64,000 nt of DNA from Panulirus ornatus. Lineage: Eukaryota > Arthropoda > Malacostraca > Decapoda > Palinuridae. Position 1 is the stretch's first letter; each line of letters starts with the position of its first letter. This document shows, piece by piece, positions 1 to 12,883 of this stretch. The notes under the pieces are model-generated. The model did no database searches, was not told the origin of the DNA, and saw only the letters and a list, made by a program, of their open reading frames with translations. Made by a program: the position numbers and the translations under genes. The stretch spans positions 72,329,108 through 72,393,107 of the forward strand of contig NC_092225.1 of the NCBI RefSeq assembly GCF_036320965.1. Direction: 5' to 3'.

Positions 1-300
1 TCTCTTGCTCTCCTACTTGCTCAAGAACATGTCGAATTCGACTGAATGAAGCTCCCTGATCACACACGTTATCTCTGTACTGAGGCCAACTGGACATTCC
101 AAATATGTCTGGTTAAAAATGTACCTCCCGTCCTACCACAGCCACACTGCCCCTAGGGCGCACCACCGACTCGTCTACCACACCCTGCTGGTGTACCCTG
201 GGTCATCCTCCGTGACCATGTTAACACCACCGACCCCATCACCCATTAAACTCACCCAGGCCCCTGGTGCAGTAAGCCACCCATCTCCCATGATCCAGTG
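1..300. other. No recognised feature
   Basis: Ordinary mixed-composition sequence. I see no coding signature, microsatellite or transposon motif. The short open frame at 119-301 has no recognisable domain. Confidence 0.5.
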
Positions 301-1198
301 AATTCCACCAGTTTCGCTTTCCAGTTAACTGGGTCACCCACGGGTGTGACCCGGTTAACACTCTAAGCCTGTGTCCTCCTGACCTACTTATCGTCAGTTA
401 ACTAATGCAGCAAATCCATACACCTCCGTGACCTAGTTTAAGCCATCGAACCTCATGACCCAGCTAACCTCACCACCCTCACGACGAAGTGAACACACCC
501 ACTCCTGTGGTTCAGTTAAAAAACACCTCTGTCCCATGACCCAGTTAACTCACCAGTCCCGCGTCCCAGTCGACCTGACCGTCCCCCCGTGACCCAGTTA
601 ACTCACTATTCCCGCGTCCCGGTTACAGCCCTCAGTTCCATAACCCAATTAACAGCACCGACCCCTTCACAGTCCCGCCACCCGGTTAACAGCACCAGTC
701 CTGTGGCCCCCACACCACACCACTACCCTCCCGACCTAATCAATATGTCCCACCCAACCACCCACCCACCCACCCGCATCCCGTGACCTAGTTAACCGAC
801 CCTACCACCGTGTTTCCCGGTAATTTCCCCGTCCTGTGAGCTAGTTAACTTTCAATGCGTGGCCTTGTTAACACAACTAGTCCAGTGACACTTGACTCGG
901 TGTATGGGCCAGACCCGTGACCCCCTTCGTCCAATTAACATACCCCTACCCCTTCCCTGTGACCCTGTTAACACCTTCAGCCCCCCCCCCACTTCGTCCA
1001 GTTAACATAGCCTTCCCATGTGACCCAGTTAATACCACATGCCTCGTTAATCCAGTTAACGACCAGCCCCGTAAGACACTAGTTGTTAATCTGGACATAC
1101 AACCTCGTTACCTAGTTAACATTCCTTCCTATCCTGGTTTAAGTCAAGCACGAGACCCCGTCACCCACCAAGGTCCACCCACCTTCGAGACCTGGAAA
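301..1198. repeat. Diverged GACCCAGTTAAC-family tandem repeat, left flank
   Basis: The motif GTGACCCAGTTAAC or close variants recurs every ~25-45 bases, with strongly diverged, uneven spacers. It is the same core as the clean 26-bp array that follows, so this looks like an old, unhomogenised edge of that array. Another block of the same kind lies at 3465-4160. Confidence 0.8.
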
Positions 1199-2196
1199 TC
1201 CAGTTAACCCACCCAAGGCCGTGGTCCAGTTAACTCATCCAAGGCCGTGGCCCACTTAACCCACCCAAGGTCGTGGCCCAATTAACCCACCCAAGGCTGT
1301 GACCCAGTTAGCCCAACCAAGGCTGTGACCCAGTTAACCCACCCAAGGCCGTGACCCAGTTAACCCACCCAAGGTCGTGACCTAATCAACCCACCAAGGC
1401 CGTGGCCCAGTTAACCCACCCAAGGTCGTGGCCCAGTTAACCCACCCAAGGCCGTGACCTAATTACCCCACCTAAGGCCACGGCCCAATTAACCCACCCA
1501 AGGCCGTGGCTCAGTTAACCCACCCAAAGCCGTGACCCAGTTAACCCACCCAAGGCCGTGACCCACTTAGCTCATCCAAGGCTGTGACCCACTTAACCCA
1601 CCCAAGGCCGTGACCCAGTTAACCCATCCAAGGCCGTGACCCAGTTAACCCACCCAAGGCCGTGGCCCAGTTAACCCACCCAAGGCCGTGACCCAGTTAA
1701 CCCACCCAAGGGCGTGACCCAGTTAACCCATCCAAGGCCGTGACCCACTTAACCCACCCAAAGCCGTGACCCACTTAACCCACCCAAGGCCGTGACCCAG
1801 TTAACCCTACCCAAGGCCGTGACCCAGTTAACCCACCCAAGGCCGTGACCCAGTTAACCCACCCTAAGGCCGTGGCCCAGTTACCCCACTTAAGGCCACG
1901 GCCCAATTAACCTACCCAAGGCCGTGGCTCAGTTAACCCACCCAAGGCCGTGACCCAGTTAACCCACCCAAGGCCATGACCCAGTTAACCCACCCAAGGC
2001 CGTGGCCCACTTAACCCACCCAAGGCCGTGACCCAGTTAACCCACCCAAGGCCATGACCCAGTTAACCCACCCAAGGCCGTGACCCAGTTAACCCACCCA
2101 AGGTCATGACCCAGTTAACCCATCCAAGGCCGTGGCCCATTTAACCCACCTAAGCCGTGACCCAGTTAACCCACCCAAGGTCGTGGCCCAGTTAAC
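1199..2196. repeat. 26-bp minisatellite, about 38 copies
   Basis: Tandem unit of 26 bp with core CCCAGTTAACCCACCCAAGG followed by a CCGTGA-like spacer. Copies differ mainly by single substitutions (GTGACC or GTGGCC; CAGTTAAC or CACTTAAC). Almost every unit holds the palindrome GTTAAC. Both edges grade into diverged copies rather than ending sharply. No transposon sequence is seen inside. Confidence 0.97.
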
Positions 2197-2500
2197 AGAT
2201 AGCCGGAGCCTAATCACCTTTCACATCATCCGCATACCAGCGACGCCCAGCTTCGTGCTGACGCTGGTGGACCACACTGCCCAGCGATCTGGCTCGCACC
2301 GTCCCTCCACTCACGCCACCAGCCTCTCTGATCCTCCTCACGCACCTATACTTGCCTTCTCGTCCTGCTCAAACATCTGTATCTGTGAGACGGCCCATGA
2401 GATGGTCAGGTCAAGCCGCGTGACCCTGTTCACCCGACGTGCCTCACAGTGTCACACAGGCGACACTCTCACTTGACCTCTTGAGCTGGGTAATGTCATC

Positions 2501-2606
2501 CTTGACCACGACGGTGTGACCCTTGATCACGACGGTGTGACCCTTAACCACGACGGTGTGACCCATGACCACGGCAAAGTGACCCTTGACCACGACGGCA
2601 CGACTC
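2501..2606. repeat. 21-bp minisatellite, 5 copies
   Basis: Unit core CTTGACCACGACGGTGTGAC, five degenerate tandem copies (CTTGATCAC, CTTAACCAC and CATGACCAC variants). Confidence 0.9.
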
Positions 2607-2864
2607 CTATATCATGGCCTGGCCCTTGAAGTAAGCCTTAAGAATCATATCAAATCCCCGGTAACCACACCCAGGGGTCGTGCCGCCGTGCTACATACAA
2701 CACATCAACTGTCGTCCCCGCCAAGCCTCCCTAAGGAGGAAGAACCTGTCCGTCTACCTCCCTGTAACACCACCACTGTGGTACGTGGCCCAACGAAACC
2801 TGACTATATCACACGTCTTTCCATTTTTAACCCCCACTTGCTGTACACGCCAGTCCTCCTCAAG

Positions 2865-2865
<1 letters not shown>

Positions 2866-2922
<57 letters not shown>
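2866..2922. repeat. (CT)n microsatellite
   Basis: Uninterrupted CT dinucleotide tract of about 57 bases. Confidence 0.99.
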
Positions 2923-2925
<3 letters not shown>

Positions 2926-3152
2926 TATAACACTAGTCATTTCCCAGACTTCCTTACATGTCCACGCTCGTGGACTTCCCTAACCCTTCTCCTCCAGGTC
3001 TCTCCCTCCACCCTGCTCACCACAGATCTTTGAAGACTCTTCCTCAACCTCTGGTACACAGATTAACTCACGTCACCTCCACAGTTCTTGTAGTGACCCT
3101 GAGCAAGCCTAGCTAGCCAGCGTCCAAGTCACCTTAATAGTTACCTTACCAC

Positions 3153-3400
3153 TGAAAGGTCCCACCCAGTGTCATGTAAACCTTCCCTAGTTACCGATGA
3201 AACGTCCCAGTGTCATGTAAACCTTCCCTAGTTACCCCTGAAAGGTCCCAGTGTCATGTAAACCTTCCCTAGTTACCCCTGAAAGGTCCCACTGTCACAG
3301 TGCATGTAAACCTTCCCTAGTTACCCCTTAAACGTCCCAGTGTCATGTAAACCTTCCCTAGTTACCCTGAAAGGTCCCAGTGTCATGTAAACCTTCCCTA
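3153..3400. repeat. ~41-bp minisatellite, 6 copies
   Basis: Six copies sharing TGAAAGGTCCCAGTGTCATG followed by TAAACCTTCCCTAGTTACC. The fourth copy carries a short insertion. The last copy loses the GTTACC end. Confidence 0.92.
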
Positions 3401-3464
3401 ATGTGGTATACGGCAATAATAATCGTTACTACGTTAACAACACCAGCTCTGAAACACCAGTTCA

Positions 3465-4160
3465 CATCACCACGCCCATGACCCAGTTATAAACATCTCT
3501 ATGACCCAATAAACATTAATCCCATGACCTAGTTAAAACAGATACTGTGACCCAGTAACTACTAAACCCATCTTCCAGTACAGTGACCCCAACGACCTAG
3601 TTAATATCAGTCCCACGACCCAGTTAACATCGCCCCCGTAACCCAGTGAACAGCGTCCCTATGACCCAGTTAGCATCTGCCCTATGACCCAGTTAATAAC
3701 AACCCTATTACCATGTTAATACTAACCCCATTACCGAGTTAATAATGCCCCATGACCTAATTAATACTAACGACCAGCCTCATGAGACAATTATCGCACC
3801 CTAACTAAGATCAAGTTAATAACCTCATCAAACCTCTTCCACCAGCCGGGCTGGTAACCCCACACCACCCAGCTCCTGAGTCCCAGTTAACCCCTCCAAC
3901 TTCGTGACCCCGCTCATCGCAGCCCAACTAACCCCATCATTCCCATGACCCAGTTAACACGTCCATCCCTAACGCCCAGTTAACCTCCCGACATCCGTGA
4001 CCCAGTTAACTGACATCTGACCCCGAAGATCCTCCATTAACCTCTAAGGTGACCGACCTAAAGCACGAGCCCCACGATGCAGTTAATGACCCTTTGTCCA
4101 CGATGGAGTAAAGACACCAGCCCCATGAGTGACTCGGTGTTCATCATCCTCATCACCGCC
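3465..4160. repeat. Diverged GACCCAGTTAAC-family tandem repeat, right block
   Basis: ATGACCCAGTTAA-type motifs recur every ~30-45 bases with unrelated spacers, as in 301-1198. The two blocks are separated by about 1.3 kb holding other minisatellites, so the family was probably once one larger array that was later interrupted. Confidence 0.75.
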
Positions 4161-5350
<1,190 letters not shown>

Positions 5351-5501
5351 CCAACACACACACACATACTATGTGATAACACCTCCGTATCATCACATTT
5401 CATTTCTTCTTTATGATACTGAGTTGTTCTGACATTCGTAAAACTGGAGTTAACGACAACAGAGAAGCATATGAGGGGAGGGAAATCAACGTGACACATG
5501 A

Positions 5502-5755
5502 GCAGGGAAGGAGGGGAAATGGCGACCAGTAGTGGGGTACGGGCAGGGAAGGAGGGGAAATGGTGACCAGTAGTGGGGTACGGGCAGGGAAGGAGGGGAA
5601 ATGGTGACCAGTAGTGGGGTACGGGCAGGGAAGGAGGGGAAATGGCGACCAGTAGTGGGGTACGGGCAGGGAAGGAGGGGAAATGGTGACCAGTAGTGGG
5701 GTACGGGCAGGGAAGGAGGGGAAATGGTGACCAGTAGTGAGGTACGGGCAGGGAA
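5502..5755. repeat. 41-bp minisatellite, 6 full copies
   Basis: Exact 41-bp period: unit starts at 5502, 5543, 5584, 5625, 5666 and 5707, with a partial copy at 5748. The core is GCAGGGAAGGAGGGGAAATG. Copies differ only at a GGCGACC/GGTGACC site, so amplification was recent. The repeated frames read on the minus strand (ISPPSLPVPHYWSPFP) are a by-product of the repeat. Confidence 0.97.
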
Positions 5756-5882
5756 CCTGACATGCATCGACGGAACAGCAGCTGTTTGTACCGTAATTTG
5801 TCACGTACAGATTTCCATGTTGAGCCGCAATATGATAACGGTGTGTGTGTACGATACCCGCCCTCATGCTGGGCGAACACTC

Positions 5883-6030
5883 AAGCCCCCAGCACCGGGT
5901 ACACTGAAGCCCCCAGCACCGGGTACACTGAAGTGGCAACACTCAAGCCCCCAGCACCGGGTACACTGAAGCCCCCAGCACCGGGTACACTGAAGTAGCA
6001 ACACTCAAGGCCCCAGCACCGGGTACACAG
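5883..6030. repeat. 24-bp repeat inside a 62-bp higher-order unit
   Basis: The motif CCCCCAGCACCGGGTACACT occurs as pairs 24 bp apart, starting at 5883/5907, 5945/5969 and (single) 6007. The pairs recur every 62 bp, separated by an AAGTGGCAACACTC-like spacer. Confidence 0.92.
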
Positions 6031-6230
6031 CCGGGGCAGCACTGAAGCCCTGCTGAGCCCCTGGCAACACTGGGCCCCCGGGGAGGCAGTCACCCGCGTG
6101 AAGGGGCGACCATCCCCAGCGGAGCCTGCAGGGGTCAGCTGTCTTCCTGGGCGGCGGCAGCCAGCAGGACACCCACAGCCCGCCCACGGCCGGTCGCTGG
6201 AGCCTCTTCCGCAAAACGTCTCTAAAGCTC
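6031..6230. other. GC-rich stretch
   Basis: Locally GC-rich with many CpG dinucleotides, unlike its neighbours. It could be a small CpG-rich patch. No promoter element or coding signature is seen. Confidence 0.35.
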
Positions 6231-6231
6231 T

Positions 6232-6652
6232 CGCTCTCCCACTCTCACCCACTCCTGCTCCACTCTCACCCACTCCTGCTCCACTCTCACCCACTCCTGC
6301 CATCTTCTGCTCCACTCTCACCCACTCCTGCTCCACTCTTACCCACTCCTGCTCCACTCTCACCCACTCCTGCCATCTTCTGCTCCACTCTCACCCACTC
6401 CTGCTCCACTCTTACCCACTCCTGCTCCACTCTCACCCACTCCTGCCATCTTCTGCTCCACTCTCGCCCACTCTTGCCACCACCTGCTCCCTCAGCACTC
6501 TCACCAACTCCTGCCAACTTCTGTTCCCTCTCAGCCACTCCTGCTCCCACTCTCACCCACTCCTACCATCTTCTGCTCCCACTCCTCACCCATTCCTGCC
6601 ACCTCCTCCTCCCACTCTCACCCACTCCTGCCATCTTCTGCTCCCTCTCACC
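6232..6652. repeat. 21-bp pyrimidine-rich minisatellite
   Basis: Unit core CCACTCTCACCCACTCCTGC. Many units carry the insertion CATCTTCTGCT, giving a longer alternate unit. The right half is more diverged. The long reading frame at 6098-6799 is a repeat artefact. Confidence 0.93.
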
Positions 6653-6989
6653 CACTTCCAGTTCTCTTACATTTTCTATATAATTTCCATTGCTCTACAT
6701 GCTCCTCCTCCTATCCCATTCCTTCCTTTCCCCTCCCCATCCTGCCGCCCTCCCCCATCATATCTGTTCCATCCTCCCCTTCCACTGGAGATGACGTGAA
6801 CTCAGGAAAACATTCAAGATGGCGGCTGTCTGGGACACCATCTTTGTCCCTTCTCGTCACACAGTGCACCCACAACCCTCTCCTTACTGATCCGGGGTTC
6901 GACTCTCCTGCTGTCCAATACTGACCCATGGGTATTGGAGTTACCTGGTTTAGGGATACTACAGGAGGAGAGGATACAAATGAGCTTAT

Positions 6990-7555
6990 GTGAACTGCCT
7001 CAGCTCACACAACCACAGATGTGAATTGCCTCAGCTCACACAACCACAGAAGTGAACTGCCTCAGCTCACACAACCACAGAAGTGAACTGCCTCAGCTCA
7101 CACAACCACAGATGTGAACTGCCTCAACTCACACAACCACAGATGTGAACTGCCTCAGCTCACACAACCACAGATGTGAACTGCCTCAGCTCACACAACC
7201 ACAGAAGTGAACTGCCTCAGCTCACACAACCACAGATGTGAACTGCCTCAGCTCACACAACCACAGATGTGAACTGCCTCAACTCACACAACCACAGAAG
7301 TGAACTGCCTCAGCTCACACAACCACAGATGTGAACTGCCTCAGCTCACACAACCACAGATGTGAACTGCCTCAGCTCACACAACCACAGACGTGAACTG
7401 CCTCAGCTCACACAACCACAGATGTGAACTGCCTCAGCTCACACAACCACAGATGTGAACTGCCTCAGCTCACACAACCACAGATGTGAACTGCCTCAGC
7501 TCACACAACCACAGGTGTGAACTGCCTCAGCTCACACAACCACAGGTGTAGGCTG
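6990..7555. repeat. 31-bp minisatellite, 18 copies
   Basis: Exact 31-bp period with no indels: GTGAACTGCCTCAGCTCACA starts at 6990 and recurs to 7517, which is 17 x 31 bases later. Variation is concentrated in the GATGTG/GAAGTG/GACGTG/GGTGTG position. A degenerate 19th copy follows. Confidence 0.97.
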
Positions 7556-7619
7556 TCTGAACTCACACTCTCACAATCACAGACGTGAATTGCTTCGGGT
7601 TATATTTTAGGTTCAGAAC

Positions 7620-7621
<2 letters not shown>

Positions 7622-7690
<69 letters not shown>
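7622..7690. repeat. (GA)n microsatellite
   Basis: Uninterrupted GA tract of about 69 bases. Confidence 0.99.
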
Positions 7691-7694
<4 letters not shown>

Positions 7695-8030
7695 TTATAA
7701 ATTAACACGAGGAACCGAGCCAGGTATACGGGCAGTGCTCTGGACGTGAGTGAACGAGGACCCATGTGAGTGGATCTCACGGGGATGGTCCGGGACTTGA
7801 ACCATAGAGTATAAACACTTCATCCTTCCAACCAACCTCACCGCAGAGGCTGCCCCCCTACTGATCAACTGCTCACCAGTTTCCTTCTAACGCACCTCGC
7901 CACGTTACTAGATAATGTAAAGGAAGTTCTCCGTCTTGTGAAAGTTTAGGGCCACTCAGAGCCACACTAAGCCAGCATCTCCCAGCCAATAATGACCCCT
8001 GAAGTTGTTTAATCCACTTCCCGACACTGT
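7691..8030. other. No recognised feature
   Basis: Non-repetitive spacer between the GA tract and the 21-bp array. No coding or mobile-element signature seen. Confidence 0.5.
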
Positions 8031-8410
8031 GCCCCAGCAGGGGATGGTAGCGCCCCAGTTGGGGATGGTAGTGCCCCAGCAGGGGACGGTAGTGCCCCAG
8101 CAGGGGATGGTAGTGCCCCAGCAGGGGATGGTAGTGCCCCAGCAGGGGATGGTAGTGCCCCAGCAGGGGACAGTAGTGCCCCAGCAGGGGATGGTAGTGC
8201 CCCAGCAGGGGATGGTAGTGCCCCAGCAGGGGATGGTAGTGCCCCAGCAGGGGATGGTAGTGCCCCAGCAGGGGATGGTAGTGCCCCAGCAGGGGATGGT
8301 AGTGCCCCAGTTGGGGATGGTAGCGCCCCAGCAGAGGACGGTTGTGCCCCAGCTGGGGACGGTTGTGCCCCAGCAGGGGACGGTAGTGCCCCAGTCGGGG
8401 ATGGTAGTTC
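8031..8410. repeat. 21-bp minisatellite, 18 copies
   Basis: Unit core GCCCCAGCAGGGGATGGTAG. The period is a multiple of three, so both strands read open with 7-residue protein repeats (VVPQQGM and similar) at about 7873-8566. These are artefacts. GCCCCAGCAGGGG also contains a short imperfect inverted repeat (CCCC...GGGG). Confidence 0.97.
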
Positions 8411-8640
8411 GCCAACGGGAGCTCCACTCAGGTGAAGACCACCGTGCCAACCAGCCCCATGATGGTGTTGTATACACTCTGGCTGGCACAGGGACACACA
8501 CCATCCCTCCGCCTGCACCAACCTGACGGAGGAGCACAGGAGGGAGGTTGTCATGACGGCCACCAACTCTGGCAGAGACAGAGCGGAGTGATCCCTCTCA
8601 CGGCCTTTCTGTATACACTATTCTACATCCTGTAAGACCC
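8411..8640. other. No recognised feature
   Basis: Spacer beyond the 21-bp array. It is open in several frames only as run-out from that array. Confidence 0.45.
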
Positions 8641-8952
8641 TGGTAATGAGGAGGAAGGGGACGGAAGGGGAGTATAGTGTGGGGAGAGGAGAGGGGAGGC
8701 TAGGGTGAGGGTGGGAGTTAGGGGAGGGAAGCGGGTGGGAGACGGGGGTTAGGGGGAGGCAAGAGAGCAAATTAAAATGAGGAGAGGAGCTTAAGTAGAG
8801 TGCAGGGGGGAGAGCAGGCGGGTAGAGGGGGAAAGGAGGAAGGGATGGTTGCTAAAGGATGAAATGTCAAGATTGAGAGGCGTGGAAGAAGAGGAGAGGG
8901 AAGAGAGAGGCAGGGCAGAGAGAGAGAGAGGAAGGGAGAGGCGAGGTAGGTT
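8641..8952. other. G-rich purine tract with quadruplex-type runs
   Basis: Strongly purine-biased plus strand. At 8703-8756 there are about ten runs of three or more G with short loops, for example GGGTGAGGGTGGGAGTTA followed by GGGG. This satisfies the usual four-run G-quadruplex pattern several times over. Function unknown. Confidence 0.7.
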
Positions 8953-9022
<70 letters not shown>

Positions 9023-9023
9023 T
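8953..9023. repeat. (GT)n microsatellite
   Basis: About 71 bases of GT with one A interruption near the right end. Confidence 0.99.
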
Positions 9024-9392
9024 TAACTAGGGCAGGGGTGCCTCACAGTTTTACCTACACATCAAAGGATCAGGTCTGGTCAAGAGAGGGGGAGAACCTA
9101 CGCAACTAACAACACACACGGATATCCCGCGTTTGTACAGGTATTCTTTTGCTCTCTTAAGCAACACAGAGACGTGGTTATATGACCGTACGTCTGATGG
9201 CGGATGAAAAGGATTCCGACCCAACAAGAGCGAAGTGATTTTCTTTTTTTCTAAATCAATATGCAAACTTATGCCACCGCGCGCCCTGAAATTCTAATAA
9301 GTCGGCCACCACACGACGCAACTGTGGCGTAAATACGAAGTTTCCATCATATATTATTCTTGAGATATTGACTTAACATGAACGGGTCCAAC

Positions 9393-9423
<31 letters not shown>

Positions 9424-9720
9424 GCAGGGGTGACGACATACCGTCCTACATAACACTCCGCGCACTGCTAGAACCAATGTTGTTTGTGAGAGGAAAAAAA
9501 CCAGAAGAGTTTTGGGGAGGACTGGAGTGTGTCTGCTTCACACTCACCCTGAACATGTTAAGAAAGTCCTGGCGAAGGTGAAGAATAAATCCATAACAGT
9601 TACCGACTTAAAATGGCTTCCGACACAGAGGACACAATGTCTTTCAGTGTGTGTCATGTGGAGCGGAGGTACCCAGGGACCATAGTGTGCTGCTGGAACA
9701 AAAAATAATATGTAATGTGC
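9024..9720. other. No gene recognised; short (CAGA)n
   Basis: Unique-looking sequence holding a short CAGA tetranucleotide tract at 9395-9424. No coding or transposon signature identified. Confidence 0.5.
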
Positions 9721-10510
9721 GGAACTGTAATGGATCGTAATGTTTACCGTTGTACTGGAGTCATACAAGGCTGTGTTAAGTTTGTCCTGGTATTGCAACA
9801 GCGGACACCCATCGATGGGAGGGCGACACATATGTCAAGGTGCTGGAAGATGATGGATGCTGATGTATGTCGATGATGCCGTAATAACAGCAGATCCAAC
9901 AATAGTTACACACACTCAATGGGTAAGGAAACCTCCTCGAGTGTGTCGGAAAAGAAGGCTGAATGTGGATACAGAAGAAGTAAAGATAAATTCATACGCG
10001 ACAGGAGAGTCTAACTGGGAAGTGTCGGTAAAGGGACAGAGGAGCGACGCCTCACAAAGGACTTAAAAATCTGTGCAATACATGACGGGATGAAAGGTGA
10101 TACCAGACGGATCTGAAGGGCAGGCAAGTTGCCCTTGCTTGAGGGGGTTCGTATTGAAAGGAAAGACCCAACAGCCTTCAAGTATGGCTGGGTCTGTTTA
10201 GAACGGTGCAGCCCACACTATTGTCCAACGGCGAAACACGAGACTGTAACAAGAGATTGCCTTGTAAAATACGACCAGGTGACAGGGATTTTCTAAGTGC
10301 TGGCGAGCTTGGGCGAGTGGATGAGGAACTGAATGAAGGCATCAGGTCATACAAGTGTTGTGGAAGGAATCGGTGAGGACAGGGTAGAGGATGGAGCCAT
10401 GAGATGGCGGAGACATGTGGAGAGAATGGACATGGATAGAATGAGGGAAGAGAGGGTGTATACAAGGAGATACAGTGACAGACCTGAGCTCAGATACACG
10501 GAGAGAGATA
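9721..10510 (+). mobile_element. Decayed RTE-like LINE reverse transcriptase fragment
   Basis: Relic of the same broad family as the element at 21840. The frame reading GVIQGC near 9755 matches the reverse-transcriptase GxxQG motif B. At 9857-10066 the frame reads YVDDAVITAD, an intact YxDD-type catalytic core, then VCRKRRLNVDTEE and SNWEVSVKG. These align with VCERRKLRVNVNK and VNWEVSLNG of the 21840 copy. Further on, WRRHVERMDMDRMREERVYT (within 10400-10470) matches the C-terminal GHMKRMSEERLTKRIY block. The stretch between motif B and YVDD is deleted, and reading frames are broken between blocks. It is certainly non-functional. Family assignment is by eye. Confidence 0.65.
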
Positions 10511-10649
10511 TACGCTAGGAGATAATACGAGATGTCTTTCTTCCTTTTTTTTTAAACGCTGGAGGATCCAGTAACGGACAGAAGTCCACATCATGGCCGA
10601 GCCTTAAGTGAAATATTGAGGTTAACGTGCAGTAAAAAGAAGAGACATG

Positions 10650-11110
10650 GGAAAGTATTTAAAAATTTTGGAAAAAAGTGAAAAACCTGTATTCTAAAGT
10701 GTGCCAGTTTATACTGGGAAAGACATGAGAGGGTAGAGAGTTCCTAAGCTTCGAGATGTAGGAAAAGAAACAGTGATCAAAACGGCCCATGCTTGAGTTG
10801 CCAAAGGCCACACAGTAATCATGTAACGCTGCAGCTTGCCGAGTATGGCACGGTCGAACTAGTGTTGGGGGCACACAAGCAGCCAGCTCTCAGGAGCAAA
10901 ACCCAAAGTAATACCTATAGAGGAGGGAAAGTGAACCAACATTGCGGCATAGGGCAAGCGGATCAAGTTTGGAAGTTAGCCTGGGAGAGTTTATAAGTCG
11001 GACCGCTTTCGACTCAACTCTACCAAGTAAGGATACAGAGCTAGAACTAGCCCTAGATGTGTGAACAGTACTCCACACAAGGACCAATCAATCCTTTTCA
11101 TAACCAGAAC
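10650..11110 (-). mobile_element. Decayed Jockey/CR1-type LINE, RT C-terminus
   Basis: On the minus strand the frame from 11087 reads LGRVESKAVRLINSP, LDPLALCRN and GSLSLLYRYYFGFCS. It meets a stop at 10890-10892 and continues in the same frame with ELAACVPPTLVRP and later KLRNSLPSHVFPS. This block order (VESKAxRLINxP, LSLxYRYYxGxCSxELAxC, LRNSLPxxVF) is the familiar C-terminal tail of jockey-like elements. A frameshifted EYCSHI block sits just upstream near 11055. At least one stop and one frameshift make it a pseudogene. It overlaps nothing else and faces the plus-strand relic at 9721-10510 tail to tail. Confidence 0.75.
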
Positions 11111-12489
11111 AACCGTTCGGAAATAAATATATAAATTTCGACATCTCAACAGATCTCTGATTGGAAAGACAGGAAGACCTACCCTGTGAAGACGCAGAGG
11201 GAGCTATGCGCGAGGAAATACAAGGGAAGATCTATGCTAACTGATACAAAAGGAGTGACCAACGCTAAGAGACAAAGAGGAGAATTACGCACGGAGATAC
11301 AGGGAGACATCTCCTCAATGAAAGTAACTTCGACTGAAGGATTAAACCTGTCCCGCGTTAAACACCCTTTCAAACCTATGGGGAAGGAAATCAATCAGGA
11401 ACTGCCGCTATCTAATACCCGGGATCAGAAACGTATGGTGATAACACACGAAGATTAAGAAAAATGTTGATTCTGGAAATGCCAGCGACTGTGAATGCTG
11501 GGGGGAATAATATGGTATTCTTGGAAGGCGGGAATCAGTGCGTGCGCGAGAGTGGGAGGGAGGGCGAGCGAGCGTGCGCCTGATGGAGGCGTGTTAGACC
11601 ATGATAGCAAGAGGCTCTGAAGTTGGCCAAGTCGCGAGCGAGTGTCTTGGAGAGCTGATGGAGTGTGATGATATGTGGGGAGTGGGTATTGGTCGACCGG
11701 CACGAGAGGCTGCCAGACTGTGGCACGGGTACAGAGGAAGGAGCATCAGACAATACAGAGGAAAAGGAGGAGGAGGTGGAGCAGGAGGAGGAGGTGGAGC
11801 GGGTAAAGAGAGCAGTAATACGTCCAGAGGTGGGAGGTTAGGGACGTGTGTGGGGGGTAGGGGGAGTGTACTGGCGAGGAACTGAGGTAAAATGGCGGAG
11901 GACGGACGGGTGCTGGGCCGGAGGAAGGTATCAGCGAGGTCGTGTGACCTGTGACTGGAGAGCAAGAGTGACTGACCCACTATATCAGGAAGGGCAATGA
12001 ATATGAAGGTTTCAGTCTTTTTAACTCGGTTCTGAAAGTGTATGACGAGAGCGAAGAAAAATGCAGTAAGAGAGCAGAGAGAGAGAGTGTGCGTGTGTAC
12101 ATAAGATCTTTACACTCTAACACTGGGAGAAAACTCACCAGAAAAAGTGTAAATGAGGCGTTCTGGGATAATAAAAATTGGGATATAACACACTTAGATG
12201 GGAAATGGAGTCCGATTTGTTTTTTTTGGCTCTGCTGGTGCGATATCCCACACTGGGATGTGTGGGTGATGAAAACACGAATGGAAAAATATTCACAGCA
12301 AAGGTAAGGAGAGACTAAGACATGGAGCAACTCAGTCAACTGACATCAAAACTTAGATGTGGTATGAAACAGCTGGGGGCCTGGTGCAGCAGTATCAGCA
12401 GTGTACACTCCACACACTGGAGTATGAACAGTGGAACCATGGTCTTGTTTCCCATGGCGGACGGGCCAGGGTATGAGAGCAGTCCAACA

Positions 12490-12492
<3 letters not shown>
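11111..12492. other. No gene recognised; short GGA-rich tract
   Basis: Largely unique-looking. A GGA/GGT-rich patch lies at 11765-11810. Open frames at 11186-11458 (+), 11594-11980 (-) and 11980-12339 (-) have no recognised motif and overlap one another. Confidence 0.45.

Positions 12493-12547
<55 letters not shown>
12493..12547. repeat. (CT)n microsatellite
   Basis: CT tract of about 55 bases. Confidence 0.99.
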
Positions 12548-12549
<2 letters not shown>

Positions 12550-12824
12550 CTAGGTACGACCAGCTATGTGTTTAAACCTGCTTCAGGAGCAGTGATGTGA
12601 ACGCGGGTCATGGGAGCACCTACAGATTGCTGCACGGGTCGTCTGCAGAAGGTGAGGTTGGGGAGGTACTGGGACACTGGCGTACCCTGCAGGAGGGTGG
12701 TGTCCGATTCGTTGGTGTGGCTCTACTTGTTAACTAGTGAGTGTGTTGATGGTCTTGTCCATGACGAGATTTAGACCTCAGTGACGCACCTCTGCTGCAT
12801 GATGCGTTACTTGTGGCGAAGCGT

Positions 12825-12826
<2 letters not shown>

Positions 12827-12882
<56 letters not shown>
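12827..12882. repeat. (CA)n microsatellite
   Basis: Uninterrupted CA tract of about 56 bases. Confidence 0.99.

Positions 12883-12883
<1 letters not shown>

Noticed and set aside
6893..6905. GGTTCGACTCT, a possible B-box on plus
   Set aside because: The nearest A-box-like sequence is about 80 bases upstream and no tRNA fold or SINE tail follows.
7873..8566. Overlapping ~170-190-codon frames with heptad-like repeats
   Set aside because: Product of the 21-bp array; several frames on both strands are open simultaneously.
11186..11458. 90-codon plus frame with weak internal similarity
   Set aside because: The similarity is too weak to call a repeat, and no protein family is recognised.
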